Shown: one piece after another, positions 10,140 to 18,406 of the stretch
Layout of the letters: every line of letters starts with the position of its first letter
Numbering within the stretch: the first letter of the stretch is position 1
Assembly: GCA_001839685.1 (NCBI GenBank)
Contig: MLAK01001212.1
Location: 1-26,940 of the forward strand
From: Tritrichomonas foetus
Lineage: Eukaryota; Parabasalia; Tritrichomonadida; Tritrichomonadidae
Direction: 5' to 3'
Length of the DNA stretch: 26,940 bases
The notes under the pieces: model-generated
What the model saw: the letters and a program-made list of their open reading frames with translations, nothing else
The model's database searches: none
Told to the model about the DNA's origin: nothing
Made by a program: the position numbers and the translations under genes

Positions 10140-11360
10140 ATGAAACGATTATGTCATTCACGATCTATCCTGTTTTCCTCCAATTTTCGAAATGGTGTTT
10201 ACTTAATGGTCGTTTTTCCCGCAGTTTACTGGTTGCTAATGATTATTTTCAAGAATCATCGCTATTTTTTATCAATTTCGAGCAACGTCGAATTCAAACG
10301 ATTAATTTACGTTCCCGCAGAAGACGTTGCAGTCGTATCACTTGCATGCACAGACTATCCAACGCTGATCGGCGCCCTGAGGCTTGATCGCGAAATGGCG
10401 ATATTGGCATACCTCCGGGAAAAATACGGAATTACGAATAAAGCTGGAAGCCCAGAAGATGAAAAAAGCAACCCAAAAGATTTCGATCCAGGCCAAGAAC
10501 ACAATTCAAATAATAATCATTTGGATAATCATCATTCTGATAATGATTCTGATCATCATTCAAATGGTCAAAATAATAATGATTCTGATCATCATTCAAA
10601 TGGTCAACATAATAATGATGATGATAAGAATCAATCAGAAAATAATGCAAAAAGTGACATCACTAATAAAAGTGGCATCAAAGGTGTAAATATTAGCGAC
10701 ATTGATTTAAATAAGATTGATTTTGAAAATTTCACTGATTTTGAAGGCCTGCAAGGAATCAACCCGCCTTACAAAATCTACGAACTGTTTTGCAACTCAA
10801 CAACAAATGATATTGATTGTAAAGAGGCTGTTCCATATTTGAAATTTATTTATGACCATTATTATCGACTACCAGCCAAGAAAATCATTTTCACTCATGC
10901 ACATGAAGTGTCATGGCATGTTTGTGGACATCTTTCTCAAAAAATTCGAGAAGTCATTGAAAGTGAAGCATTCAAAAAGTTGGACTATGGACCAATTAAC
11001 GGGAAAGCGTGGCATAATCGCCTTCCTTGGCGTGATGAGAGTTGCTATGATTATTTATTTAAATATGTCTACCAAAACACTTCGATGTGGCATTTTTATG
11101 AGGATATAACTACCCCCATGTCTTTTAACTGTTGTGGTACGTTTTTCGTAGACTTTAGAAATATTTATTTAAGGCCACGTGAAGAATATCTCTATATTAT
11201 TCAGAGATTGAGGAACTATTCAATCGAAAAAAATGCTGAAGGTGAAAAAGCGTCATATTACTGCAGCAGACTCATGGAATACACTTGGCATCTTTTATTG
11301 AGTAATCGAAAAGATGTGTCAAGTGAATCGGCTCGTTGTTATTCTTTATATGAATCATAA
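10140..11360 (+). CDS. DUF3431-like type II membrane protein, possible glycosyltransferase
   Basis: This 406-residue protein has a short basic N-terminus and a single hydrophobic segment at about 20-38, as in type II Golgi proteins. The C-terminal half (about 205-390) resembles DUF3431. It has a CKEAVPYLKFIYDHYYRLP segment, then KKIIFTHAHEVSWH (248-260), then FNCCGTFFVDFRNIYLRPREEY (329-350) and a terminal EYTWHLL. This matches the family's order of 'YL..I...Y..LP', 'FLH.H..SWH', 'CC.F.VSR..I..RP..Y' and 'E..W'. DUF3431 is uncharacterised; a glycosyltransferase-like role is inferred from topology and context only. Residues 105-180 form a disordered Asn/Asp/His linker with a 12-residue tandem repeat, splitting the N-terminal AVVSLA part from the main domain. 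TTCAGAAA abuts the start ATG, as in the coiled-coil gene. Confidence 0.7.
   Translation: MKRLCHSRSILFSSNFRNGVYLMVVFPAVYWLLMIIFKNHRYFLSISSNVEFKRLIYVPAEDVAVVSLACTDYPTLIGALRLDREMAILAYLREKYGITNKAGSPEDEKSNPKDFDPGQEHNSNNNHLDNHHSDNDSDHHSNGQNNNDSDHHSNGQHNNDDDKNQSENNAKSDITNKSGIKGVNISDIDLNKIDFENFTDFEGLQGINPPYKIYELFCNSTTNDIDCKEAVPYLKFIYDHYYRLPAKKIIFTHAHEVSWHVCGHLSQKIREVIESEAFKKLDYGPINGKAWHNRLPWRDESCYDYLFKYVYQNTSMWHFYEDITTPMSFNCCGTFFVDFRNIYLRPREEYLYIIQRLRNYSIEKNAEGEKASYYCSRLMEYTWHLLLSNRKDVSSESARCYSLYES
10541..10612 (+). repeat. Two-copy 36-bp tandem repeat inside the DUF3431-like gene
   Basis: The block starting TAATGATTCTGATCATCATT recurs exactly 36 bases later (10541 and 10577). The copies encode two tandem 12-residue units of the form NDSDHHSNGQ plus two Asn/His residues. 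The unit length is a multiple of three, so copy-number change keeps the frame. Shorter imperfect relatives of the unit flank it. Confidence 0.85.
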
Positions 11361-11921
11361 CGAAATATAAAATATAGAATAGGAAACAAAGTCATAATAA
11401 GGAAAGTGTGTAATGTTGTATATAAACTTGCTTTGTTTACCTAATATTATTTCGTATTTATACCATAAATAAACCCTAATACTATCTCACGATTTTAAAG
11501 TTCCAGATTTTTGATTTCTTTCACATTCGATTTCCTACTTTTTTGTTCATCTATTGATATCAATATTTTCAGATATTATTCACATTAATACATGTCAATG
11601 AAAAAATCAGATAACATTATTGTATTAAAATATTATTAATTATGGTTTACTATTTCTAGGACTCAACATCATAAAGTAATCAATCGGAAATATTTCAAAA
11701 ACATTTCAAAAATAATTGTGGGATTAAAATTCAGAAATTTCTCAATATGAAGTTTGGAAATAGCAGGTGATAATTCAGTGAATTCAAAGTGAACTTGGTT
11801 TTTAATTCTATTGCATTACTTCTAATTCACTTGTGAATTAACGCATTCAATCTGGAATAGAGATATTGGCATAGAAAAAGGCTAAATACGTCATTTCATT
11901 TGTTTGTAAGTATAAAGACAA
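11361..11921. other. AT-rich spacer between two plus-strand genes
   Basis: About 560 bases hold the 3' UTR of the DUF3431-like gene and the promoter of the ankyrin-type gene. No ORF with coding character, RNA gene or repeat is visible. Confidence 0.5.
11891..11900 (+). promoter_or_regulatory. Possible initiator pair (TCATT TCATT) before the ankyrin-type gene
   Basis: Two adjacent TCATT pentamers match the trichomonad initiator TCAYW. The second would give a 5' UTR of about 24 bases to the ATG at 11922, slightly longer than usual in the group. The match is weak evidence because the region is AT-rich. Confidence 0.3.
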
Positions 11922-13133
11922 ATGATTACTCAAGAAGAAGAAAGTCGTGACATGTCTATGGAAGCACTTCAAAAAGTTTTATTCGATCTTAACGAAGCTA
12001 ATACAAAAGCTTCAATTCACACAATTATAAATTCAGTTTATATGTCATCAACAAAACATTTTAAACTTTTCTTTAAACAATTAATTAAAACCATTCCTTT
12101 CAGACCTGAATTGATGGATTTATATGTTGATTTTTTCATTGAAATACTCGAACAATCAACAGTTGCAAAAGATTCTGTTTCTCTGTCATTAGGAATTGAT
12201 TCCCTCCTTGAAATAAGTTGCATCCAATTTGCGGATCTTCTAAATCCAATTTGCTGTTTTTATTCGAAGCTCGAAGAAAAGAATGTTTTTCGTTTTGAAG
12301 AATATGCAAAGCAATTCTTTGATACATATATGGTTGAAGTATGGAGAGTTCACATAATTGCCACATCTAGATTATTTCATTGGTTTGCTGAAAAATTTTT
12401 GTCATTTGAATATCCAGAATGGAAGAGGCCTGAAGAATTTTCCAAGATGTATTTCAACAATTATAGTTATCTTGAAATAGATGTGAAAAATATCATTGAT
12501 CATATGTATTTTTCAGCAGAAACTTATAATTATTTCAACTTTCAAGAAATGTGGACTTTGAATGAACCAACAAAAGCATATATTAGGAAATTTCTAGCAG
12601 ATGCATTAGCATATCATAATGATGCAACAGATGCAATTATGAAAGATGATATTGATTTATTGCAATCTTGTGTTTCTGAGTCACTTAATTTCAACTTAAA
12701 TGGAAACGTTAGATGTTATCTATTCAATAACAATATGATGTTATTTAATAACCCAGTTAATTACAAACATTATTATCCAAAAAGAGTAAGATTTGTTCAA
12801 TTAGCTGCATTGTATCAATCTATCAATTGTTTTAAATATTTGGTGATGAACAATTGTGATTTAAAAGATACTATGCAATATGCTATAGCAGGTGGAAATA
12901 TTGAAATTATTCGACATGTTGAAAATTCGATTCCTGAAGGAGAAGCAGGAAATAAGGAGTGGGAGCTAGCAGCGCTTATGGCAATTAAATATCATCGAAA
13001 TAATGTCTTAGAATGGATTTTTGAAACCAAAAATACAACATTTATAGCCAATAAAGATATTCGTGATATGGCTGATTTTTTCAACGCTTGGGCATACAAT
13101 TTCATTCTAGAAAAGCTAAATCAAACAAAATAA
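11922..13133 (+). CDS. DUF3447 / ankyrin-type repeat protein, trichomonad family
   Basis: This 403-residue protein has the layout of the DUF3447 ankyrin proteins that are abundant in trichomonads. It has a helical N-terminal region (about 10-220: LFFKQLIKTIPFRPELMDLYVDFF and similar), then ankyrin-like units. These are recognisable as ADALAYHNDATDAIMKDDID (226-245), VQLAALYQSINCFKYLVMN (292-310), MQYAIAGGNIEIIRHVE (318-334) and ELAALMAIKYHRNNVLEWI (348-366). The C-terminal repeats are shorter and less regular than in typical family members. Such proteins are presumed protein-binding modules; no partner is evident here. No membrane segment is seen. The start is the only sensible ATG. The stop TAA is part of TAAAG, consistent with the stop-overlapping poly(A) signal of trichomonads. 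Confidence 0.85.
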   Translation: MITQEEESRDMSMEALQKVLFDLNEANTKASIHTIINSVYMSSTKHFKLFFKQLIKTIPFRPELMDLYVDFFIEILEQSTVAKDSVSLSLGIDSLLEISCIQFADLLNPICCFYSKLEEKNVFRFEEYAKQFFDTYMVEVWRVHIIATSRLFHWFAEKFLSFEYPEWKRPEEFSKMYFNNYSYLEIDVKNIIDHMYFSAETYNYFNFQEMWTLNEPTKAYIRKFLADALAYHNDATDAIMKDDIDLLQSCVSESLNFNLNGNVRCYLFNNNMMLFNNPVNYKHYYPKRVRFVQLAALYQSINCFKYLVMNNCDLKDTMQYAIAGGNIEIIRHVENSIPEGEAGNKEWELAALMAIKYHRNNVLEWIFETKNTTFIANKDIRDMADFFNAWAYNFILEKLNQTK

Positions 13134-13306
13134 AGCCAATTTCTTGAAATCATATATTTTTGCAACAATTCTTTTTCAAAAAACATTTTCCACTTTATAT
13201 TCTGTATTATTCACATAGATAAATTTTATTAATGGTTGAAGAGAGACAGAAAAATATTTCTTTTTTTGTTTCGTTGGAAATTAATTAAGTTGAAAACTTT
13301 GGATTA

Positions 13307-13327
13307 TTTTTTTTTTTTTTTTTTTTT
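13307..13327. repeat. Poly(T) tract between convergent genes
   Basis: There are 21 consecutive T residues on the plus strand in the 246-base spacer between the convergent 3' ends of the ankyrin-type gene and the cytidylyltransferase gene. Like the microsatellite at 3997-4128, it sits between converging transcripts. Confidence 0.9.
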
Positions 13328-13379
13328 GAAAACTAAATCACATAAGATAGTGTTTTATTTATTGAAAAAATCATCAAAT

Positions 13380-14435
13380 TTATTTTTCATCAGGATGAAC
13401 CTCATATGCTGATTGCTCTTTAGCTTTGTTTCTGTTTGCATAAAGTGCGAAGTTATTCAGCACCCGATGCACAACCTGTTTGGCTGACATCTCAGGGTAG
13501 TCGCTTTCGATTTGTCGGAAGATTCCAAGCTGCTTTGGCACACGGAAGGCATCCTCATCATTTGTTCTTGTTGGCGCCGATCCTTGAACAACGATGGCTG
13601 GCTCGATTTGATCCATGAGCTCTTTCGTGATGACGTACGGCGCCCCGATGATTACGTCATCAACATACTTCATGGCAAGTACATTTAAGACCCTCTCTTG
13701 AAGTGTCATGATTGGCATGGCCGGGCACATCAGAGATTCCATTGTTGGATCATCATGGACGCCGACAACCAAATAGTCGCCCATTGCCTTAGCTTTCCTC
13801 AGGAAGCTGACATGGCCTGGATGTAAGAGATCGAATGTTCCGTCACAATAAACAACTCGATCACCTCTTTGGGGACCATTTAAATTGGCCTTAGAATTGA
13901 CCTTTTCTGAAAATTGGGCAATTCGATGGGTTGTTGGAATGTAAGTGTGAAGAGAAGCAGCATCGCCGGCTATATCTTTGAGTAGATTTAAGTCAAATCC
14001 TTCAGGAAGTTCACTTTTCGGAAGACGAATCATTCTGCCAATCAAATTTGTTGTTGATATTGCTTTTGTTCGGGGAACCGTTGTGAATCTGTTGCACTTT
14101 TTGATAAGGTGATACGTGTCGAAACCGTCGGCATTCAAAACGATATCGTCGCCATGGACAACAGCATCGCAATTAAATCTGTCCACCCAATCGACTTGTG
14201 TTGTGTATGGAGCGTCTGGAACGGCCTTCGTGACCCATTTGCATGCGCTGACTAATTCGATTCTTTCTTCGAGCGTGAAAACTGGGCGAGCTTTGTTTAA
14301 TTCGACCTCAGCATCATTATGGACACCAACATAAAGCTCGTCGCAGAGCTGTCTTGCCTGGCGCATGAAGTTGAAGTGTCCAAAGTGGCAGAGATCGAAG
14401 CAACCATCACACCAAAGTCTATGGTATGTCTTCAT
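13380..14435 (-). CDS. PCYT2: Ethanolamine-phosphate cytidylyltransferase
   Basis: This 351-residue protein has the duplicated cytidylyltransferase fold of ECT, which makes CDP-ethanolamine from CTP and phosphoethanolamine in the Kennedy pathway of phosphatidylethanolamine synthesis. The N-terminal domain has RLWCDGCFDLCHFGH (6-20, with the HxGH nucleotide-binding motif) and RTKAISTT (122-129), close to the family RTxGISTT signature but with Ala in place of Gly. The C-terminal domain starts with VVYCDGTFDLLHPGH (194-208) and, as in other ECTs, lacks a second RTxGISTT copy. The protein is slightly shorter than animal enzymes (about 390) and cytosolic by appearance. Codons are noticeably more GC-ended than in neighbouring genes, suggesting a conserved, well-expressed housekeeping gene. 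Several TCAYW elements (TCACA, TCATA) lie 30-40 bases upstream. The stop overlaps TAAA. Confidence 0.95.
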   Translation of the reverse strand: MKTYHRLWCDGCFDLCHFGHFNFMRQARQLCDELYVGVHNDAEVELNKARPVFTLEERIELVSACKWVTKAVPDAPYTTQVDWVDRFNCDAVVHGDDIVLNADGFDTYHLIKKCNRFTTVPRTKAISTTNLIGRMIRLPKSELPEGFDLNLLKDIAGDAASLHTYIPTTHRIAQFSEKVNSKANLNGPQRGDRVVYCDGTFDLLHPGHVSFLRKAKAMGDYLVVGVHDDPTMESLMCPAMPIMTLQERVLNVLAMKYVDDVIIGAPYVITKELMDQIEPAIVVQGSAPTRTNDEDAFRVPKQLGIFRQIESDYPEMSAKQVVHRVLNNFALYANRNKAKEQSAYEVHPDEK

Positions 14436-14889
14436 GTTTTTGTGTTTTTGAATAAAATATTTGTGAAGATTTATGAATAAATGTTTTCTGAACTTTTGTT
14501 AGTGAAAATATAGATGTATACAAACTAACTAGCTCTAGATGTAGAAGACCATTGAGAGATCTAAATGAAAAATTGTTGATATTATTGTCATCTAAAAATT
14601 ATTTAATTGTAATCCTATTAATAATATATAAATATTATAATTTAAAAATCAAGATACAGAGAAAACCAAATCCAAAAAAAAATTGTGAGAAAAAAATAAA
14701 CCCCACAGAAATTTCTGAGAATTATTGAGATAAAAAGTGATTTTATAGCATTAATATCTTGATTATTTATTATCATAAATCGTGCTTTTTATTATCATAT
14801 GACCCTCCATCGAAAATTATAATGTTTTCCAAAATACAAAAATGAAGTATAAAAAAAATATTAATAATTTTGATATAAATAAAAAAAAT

Positions 14890-15497
14890 TTAGGCATCAA
14901 TGAGAAGATTACGAATGTTTTGCCATCTAAATGGCGAGTCATCAGAAAATTCACTTGGCATCGAGTCTGGAAAAAAACATATTGGATTCCATTTTTCTTG
15001 ATTTGGTCTTTCAATCGTTGTATCTGTATCCCTGCTTGAGAATGTGCTGTTGAGGACTGCCAGTCTATTTTCTTCATATACTAAAATTTTATGACAGAAA
15101 AGATTTCAATACATTCTTATTTGTCAAATGGAAATTGAATTAATTCAACATCACTGAGTTAAAACTATCAAAATTTTCGCGATTTTTAATTAAAAATCGA
15201 TAGAAGAAGTGTAAATAGAATTATGGGAAGCAGTATTATAATCTTTATGATTCTTGGAAAAAAAGCTTCTCACAATTTTTTTTTAGGCTTTCTCCAAAAT
15301 CGCTCTTTTTTCGGTTTAATTGTTGCAAAATTTCAAAACTATGAATAAATATGGCTCATAACTATAAAAAATAGATTTAACAATTGACTGAAAGCTGTTC
15401 ACCCGAAAACTGAAACAATAGCTTCTTCAGAATCATTTTCGAAATATTTTTGAATTCGGCCATTTGCGAAGTTTGCGATAAGGGAAATTTTCGTCAT
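14890..15497 (-). pseudogene. Possible decayed gene with one membrane segment
   Basis: Three collinear minus-strand fragments in different frames look like remains of one gene. An ATG at 15497 opens a 32-codon frame beginning MTKISLIANFANGRIQKYFE and ending at a TGA at 15399-15401. Near 15183-15240 a frame encodes a hydrophobic KIIILLPIILFTLLLSIF segment. From about 15100 to 14890 a frame without ATG encodes a Leu/Asn- then Asp/Ser-rich tail containing RLAVLNSTFSSRD and PSEFSDDSPFRW before TAA. The amino-acid make-up is protein-like and unlike translated spacer. I do not recognise the family. Chance fragments remain possible. Confidence 0.3.
15180..15199. repeat. Perfect 20-bp palindrome
   Basis: The segment starts CGATTTTTAA and its second half is the exact reverse complement, giving a perfect self-complementary 20-mer centred on TTAA. 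No function is assigned; AT-rich palindromes of this size can arise by chance in such DNA. Confidence 0.8.
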
Positions 15498-16401
15498 TCT
15501 TTTAGNTATTTGGGTTTTGATTTTTGACTGATGGTATTAAGTAATACTGATGATAAGGATCATTTTAGTGATTTCGTACGTTAAGACTATTTGGTTTGTA
15601 TACATCTGAAAATATATTTTAATAAGCGAATGAATAACTCAAAATTCGATGACTTAGAAAAATTGAATCAATATGATATACTGTCAAATATATTCACAAG
15701 ATTTTCTCGAAATAGAAAAATAATTTTGATATAGTTAGAGTTTTTTTCTATAAAGAATGAATACAAGAGTAAAATGGTACTATTGTATATCAGTAAAAAG
15801 TAATAAAATCGAAATAAATCGATTATAAAAAAATGATCAAAAAATTTCTATATATTCAATTTTGAAATTTTTTTTTATGTGAAAATAACCTATATATAAT
15901 CAAAAAAGGAGAAATATTCTGGAATATTTAAGACATAATAATAGAAATAACTTTTATCTTAGAATAATAATTTTTTCATTTAGGAACTGTGAAAGAATCA
16001 GATATTTTTGTAAACTGTTTTTCCTATTTGACAAAATAATCGACCATTATTATTCAAATTTGAATACACTCTTAATATATTTGAAAATTTGAATAAAATA
16101 ATTGAATACCATTGACCTGGTCGGACACTAGTCAAAAGGGAAACAGAGATAGTGAATATTTTCAAAGGTTTGATACATTTCATAATATCATCGTGGGTGA
16201 AGAAACAAGGAAAAAAGTTATTATTAGCTATCAATGGCAAATCCTTGTTATTACTTAAGAAAACAAGAAATAACTCCGTGATTACAAAATTGGGTAAGAT
16301 ATCTTGCATTTCCTTCAGGTTTTTTTTTCTGAAACCTATGTGGCTTTTTCTGAATATATATGGTCATTTATCGACATAATTCTGCCACTTTTTTCATCGG
16401 A

Positions 16402-18219
16402 ATGAAAATTTGTTTCTCGAAAGAGAAGTCATTGAAATATTATGGTGAAATTAATGCAGAGATTGGAAAAGTTTATGAGGTAGAGTATTTTAAAGATAAA
16501 ATCATTCAACTAATTTTTTTATCCACAAATTCCAAAAATCTTCATGAAATATTAAATGAAATGCGTGATGGATATCCAATCAGTGCTGATTTTGAGTGGA
16601 AACCAGATAAAGAGGGAAAATCAAATCCAATTTCGATTTTCCAATTTGCATCTTCAAAAAAAGTTGTTGTAGTTGAAAATGATGATTTTAATCAAAAAAA
16701 CGATATTATTCAAGATTTTCTTTTAAGTAATAAACTTTTTGGAAAAGGAACAAGAACAGATATTTTAAAATTACATCAAATGTTTCATCAAGATATTCAA
16801 ATTGAAGATATTGAAGCAACTATTTTAAAACCAAACAATCTTCCACTTGGTTTCTCAACAATTGTCAAAAAACTGATTGGTAAACCTTTAGCAAGATTTA
16901 AGGATCCTCGAATTTCCTGTTCAGATTGGAGTCACAGGCCAATTACTATTCAACAATTGTTATATTGTGGTTTTGATGCTTATGCAATGTATCTTTGTTA
17001 TCAAAAATTGAAATCTCCTGATTTCGATTATCAAAATTATTTGAATCAACCAGAAAATAATTCGTCGACAACAAGAAAATTAGTGAAAACTCAACGTTCA
17101 ATCAAATTAAAAACCAAATTCATTGTAGAATATTCTGAAAAGAATGAACTTATTGATTCTTTGAGGAAATCAGAAAATTCTTTTCTTCCACATAAAGAAT
17201 ACAACACTAAATATTCATTGTTTTATGCATTTTTAGCACAAAAAAGAATTTCAATGAAAAATCACTATATTTGTAAAGATTGCCAATTGGAAGTTTCAAG
17301 TGAAAATGAAATCATTGATCATTTGTGGAATTTTCATTTCAATGAAATTCCATCGATTTATTTTGTTTGGCAGAGCCCTGATTATTTAAAAGGTTGCATC
17401 AAGCAAATTGAAATTGCAAGTAATAATTTAATTCAAGAGGAAAATCACGTAAAATGTAAAGAATGTGGAAAAACTCTTCAAGAATTTCGTGGACTTTACA
17501 CTCATTGTCGAATGTTTCATTCACATTCAATTGAGGGAACAGATAATCTTAATTTAAAATTACTTCTTTATGAGTTTTATAAGAAAACAAAAAAGATTTC
17601 TTATGCACAGTCAATAGGGGGACAACTAATTGAAGAAAGTGTTGATAAAGCCATGAAATGTGAAATTTGTGATTTACTTTTTATTGATGAGAATAAAATG
17701 ATTGATCATTGTTGGAATTCACATTCAGAAGTATTTATTAGTTTATGGAAACACAGACCATCTCTGTATCCTGATTGTTTATATGATCAGTGTCATGATT
17801 TAGGAATTATTGTAATCGAAAAGATGCTTTCTGGAACTATATTTAAAGGAATTTACACTTGTGCATTTTGTCTTATTGGTTTCGATTCACCAGGTGAACT
17901 TTTTATTCATCTTTTTCATCGACATACAGTTATAAAAACAGTCACCAAAAATAATATTGATTTATGGCCGATAAAAATAAATGCAATACCAGTAATCATG
18001 ACCAATGTTTTAAAAAAATTGTGTTTTGACTCAATTGTTGAATCTTTAGATGAAAGAGGCATTTTTAATGTTTTTCCAACAGCTGTTCGCTGTAATGAAT
18101 GTAACGTCGTATTTGATTCTGTAGATGAAGAATGGGAGCATATATTGAATAATCACATCATTATTGATTTCGGTGGAATCAGTTATCGATGTCATGATGA
18201 TTTGCCTCCAAACATTTAA
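16402..18219 (+). CDS. DEDDy 3'-5' exonuclease (RNase D/WRN type) with five C2H2 zinc fingers
   Basis: This 605-residue protein joins an exonuclease domain (about 40-205) to five zinc fingers. The DEDDy residues are intact: D63 and E65 in ADFEW, D120 in GTRTDILKL, and Y188 and D192 in LYCGFDAYA. The fingers use C291/C294/H307/H312, C352/C355/H368/H373, C420/C423/H436/H441, C487/C490/H503/H508 and C564/C567/H580/H585, all spaced C-x2-C-x12-H-x4-H. The enzyme should trim RNA or DNA 3' ends with two metal ions; the fingers probably choose the substrate. This substrate inference is untested. The start is set at the ATG at 16402, ten bases after TTTTTTCATC, an initiator-like site. An in-frame ATG at 16360 would add 14 residues. 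The stop overlaps TAAA. No membrane or organelle signal is obvious. Confidence 0.9.
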   Translation: MKICFSKEKSLKYYGEINAEIGKVYEVEYFKDKIIQLIFLSTNSKNLHEILNEMRDGYPISADFEWKPDKEGKSNPISIFQFASSKKVVVVENDDFNQKNDIIQDFLLSNKLFGKGTRTDILKLHQMFHQDIQIEDIEATILKPNNLPLGFSTIVKKLIGKPLARFKDPRISCSDWSHRPITIQQLLYCGFDAYAMYLCYQKLKSPDFDYQNYLNQPENNSSTTRKLVKTQRSIKLKTKFIVEYSEKNELIDSLRKSENSFLPHKEYNTKYSLFYAFLAQKRISMKNHYICKDCQLEVSSENEIIDHLWNFHFNEIPSIYFVWQSPDYLKGCIKQIEIASNNLIQEENHVKCKECGKTLQEFRGLYTHCRMFHSHSIEGTDNLNLKLLLYEFYKKTKKISYAQSIGGQLIEESVDKAMKCEICDLLFIDENKMIDHCWNSHSEVFISLWKHRPSLYPDCLYDQCHDLGIIVIEKMLSGTIFKGIYTCAFCLIGFDSPGELFIHLFHRHTVIKTVTKNNIDLWPIKINAIPVIMTNVLKKLCFDSIVESLDERGIFNVFPTAVRCNECNVVFDSVDEEWEHILNNHIIIDFGGISYRCHDDLPPNI

Positions 18220-18406
18220 AAAGCTAAATTAAAATTTGACATACTTCATAGATTATTTCACTTTCTCTTGAAAAATTAACGTCTTCAATGAAAAGCTCAA
18301 TGAATGATCATATGCGATTTTCTTTGAACTTTTGATGTATTGATAAAACTTTTTGAAAAAGCAATCACGCTTTTCAATGGAGAGAATTATCCCCTAACTA
18401 TATTTG

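Larger units (their letters stand above)
14436..16401. other. 1.97 kb gene-poor region with probable gene remnants
   Basis: Apart from the remnants listed separately, this region is very AT-rich with no intact gene. It contains one ambiguous base (n at 15506), so part of it was hard to sequence. A perfect 20-bp palindrome is present at 15180-15199. The first 60 bases should carry the promoter of the cytidylyltransferase gene, and the last few dozen the promoter of the exonuclease gene. Confidence 0.6.

Noticed and set aside
14817..15077. Minus-strand 86-codon frame starting MKKIDWQSS
   Set aside because: Its second half is a low-complexity Phe/Leu run from AT-rich DNA; an overlapping frame with an acidic tail is the better remnant candidate.
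15998..16309. Minus-strand open frame of 103 codons
   Set aside because: Composition matches AT-rich spacer (Phe, Ile, Asn, Leu) and no motif is seen; overlapping plus-strand fragments look more protein-like.
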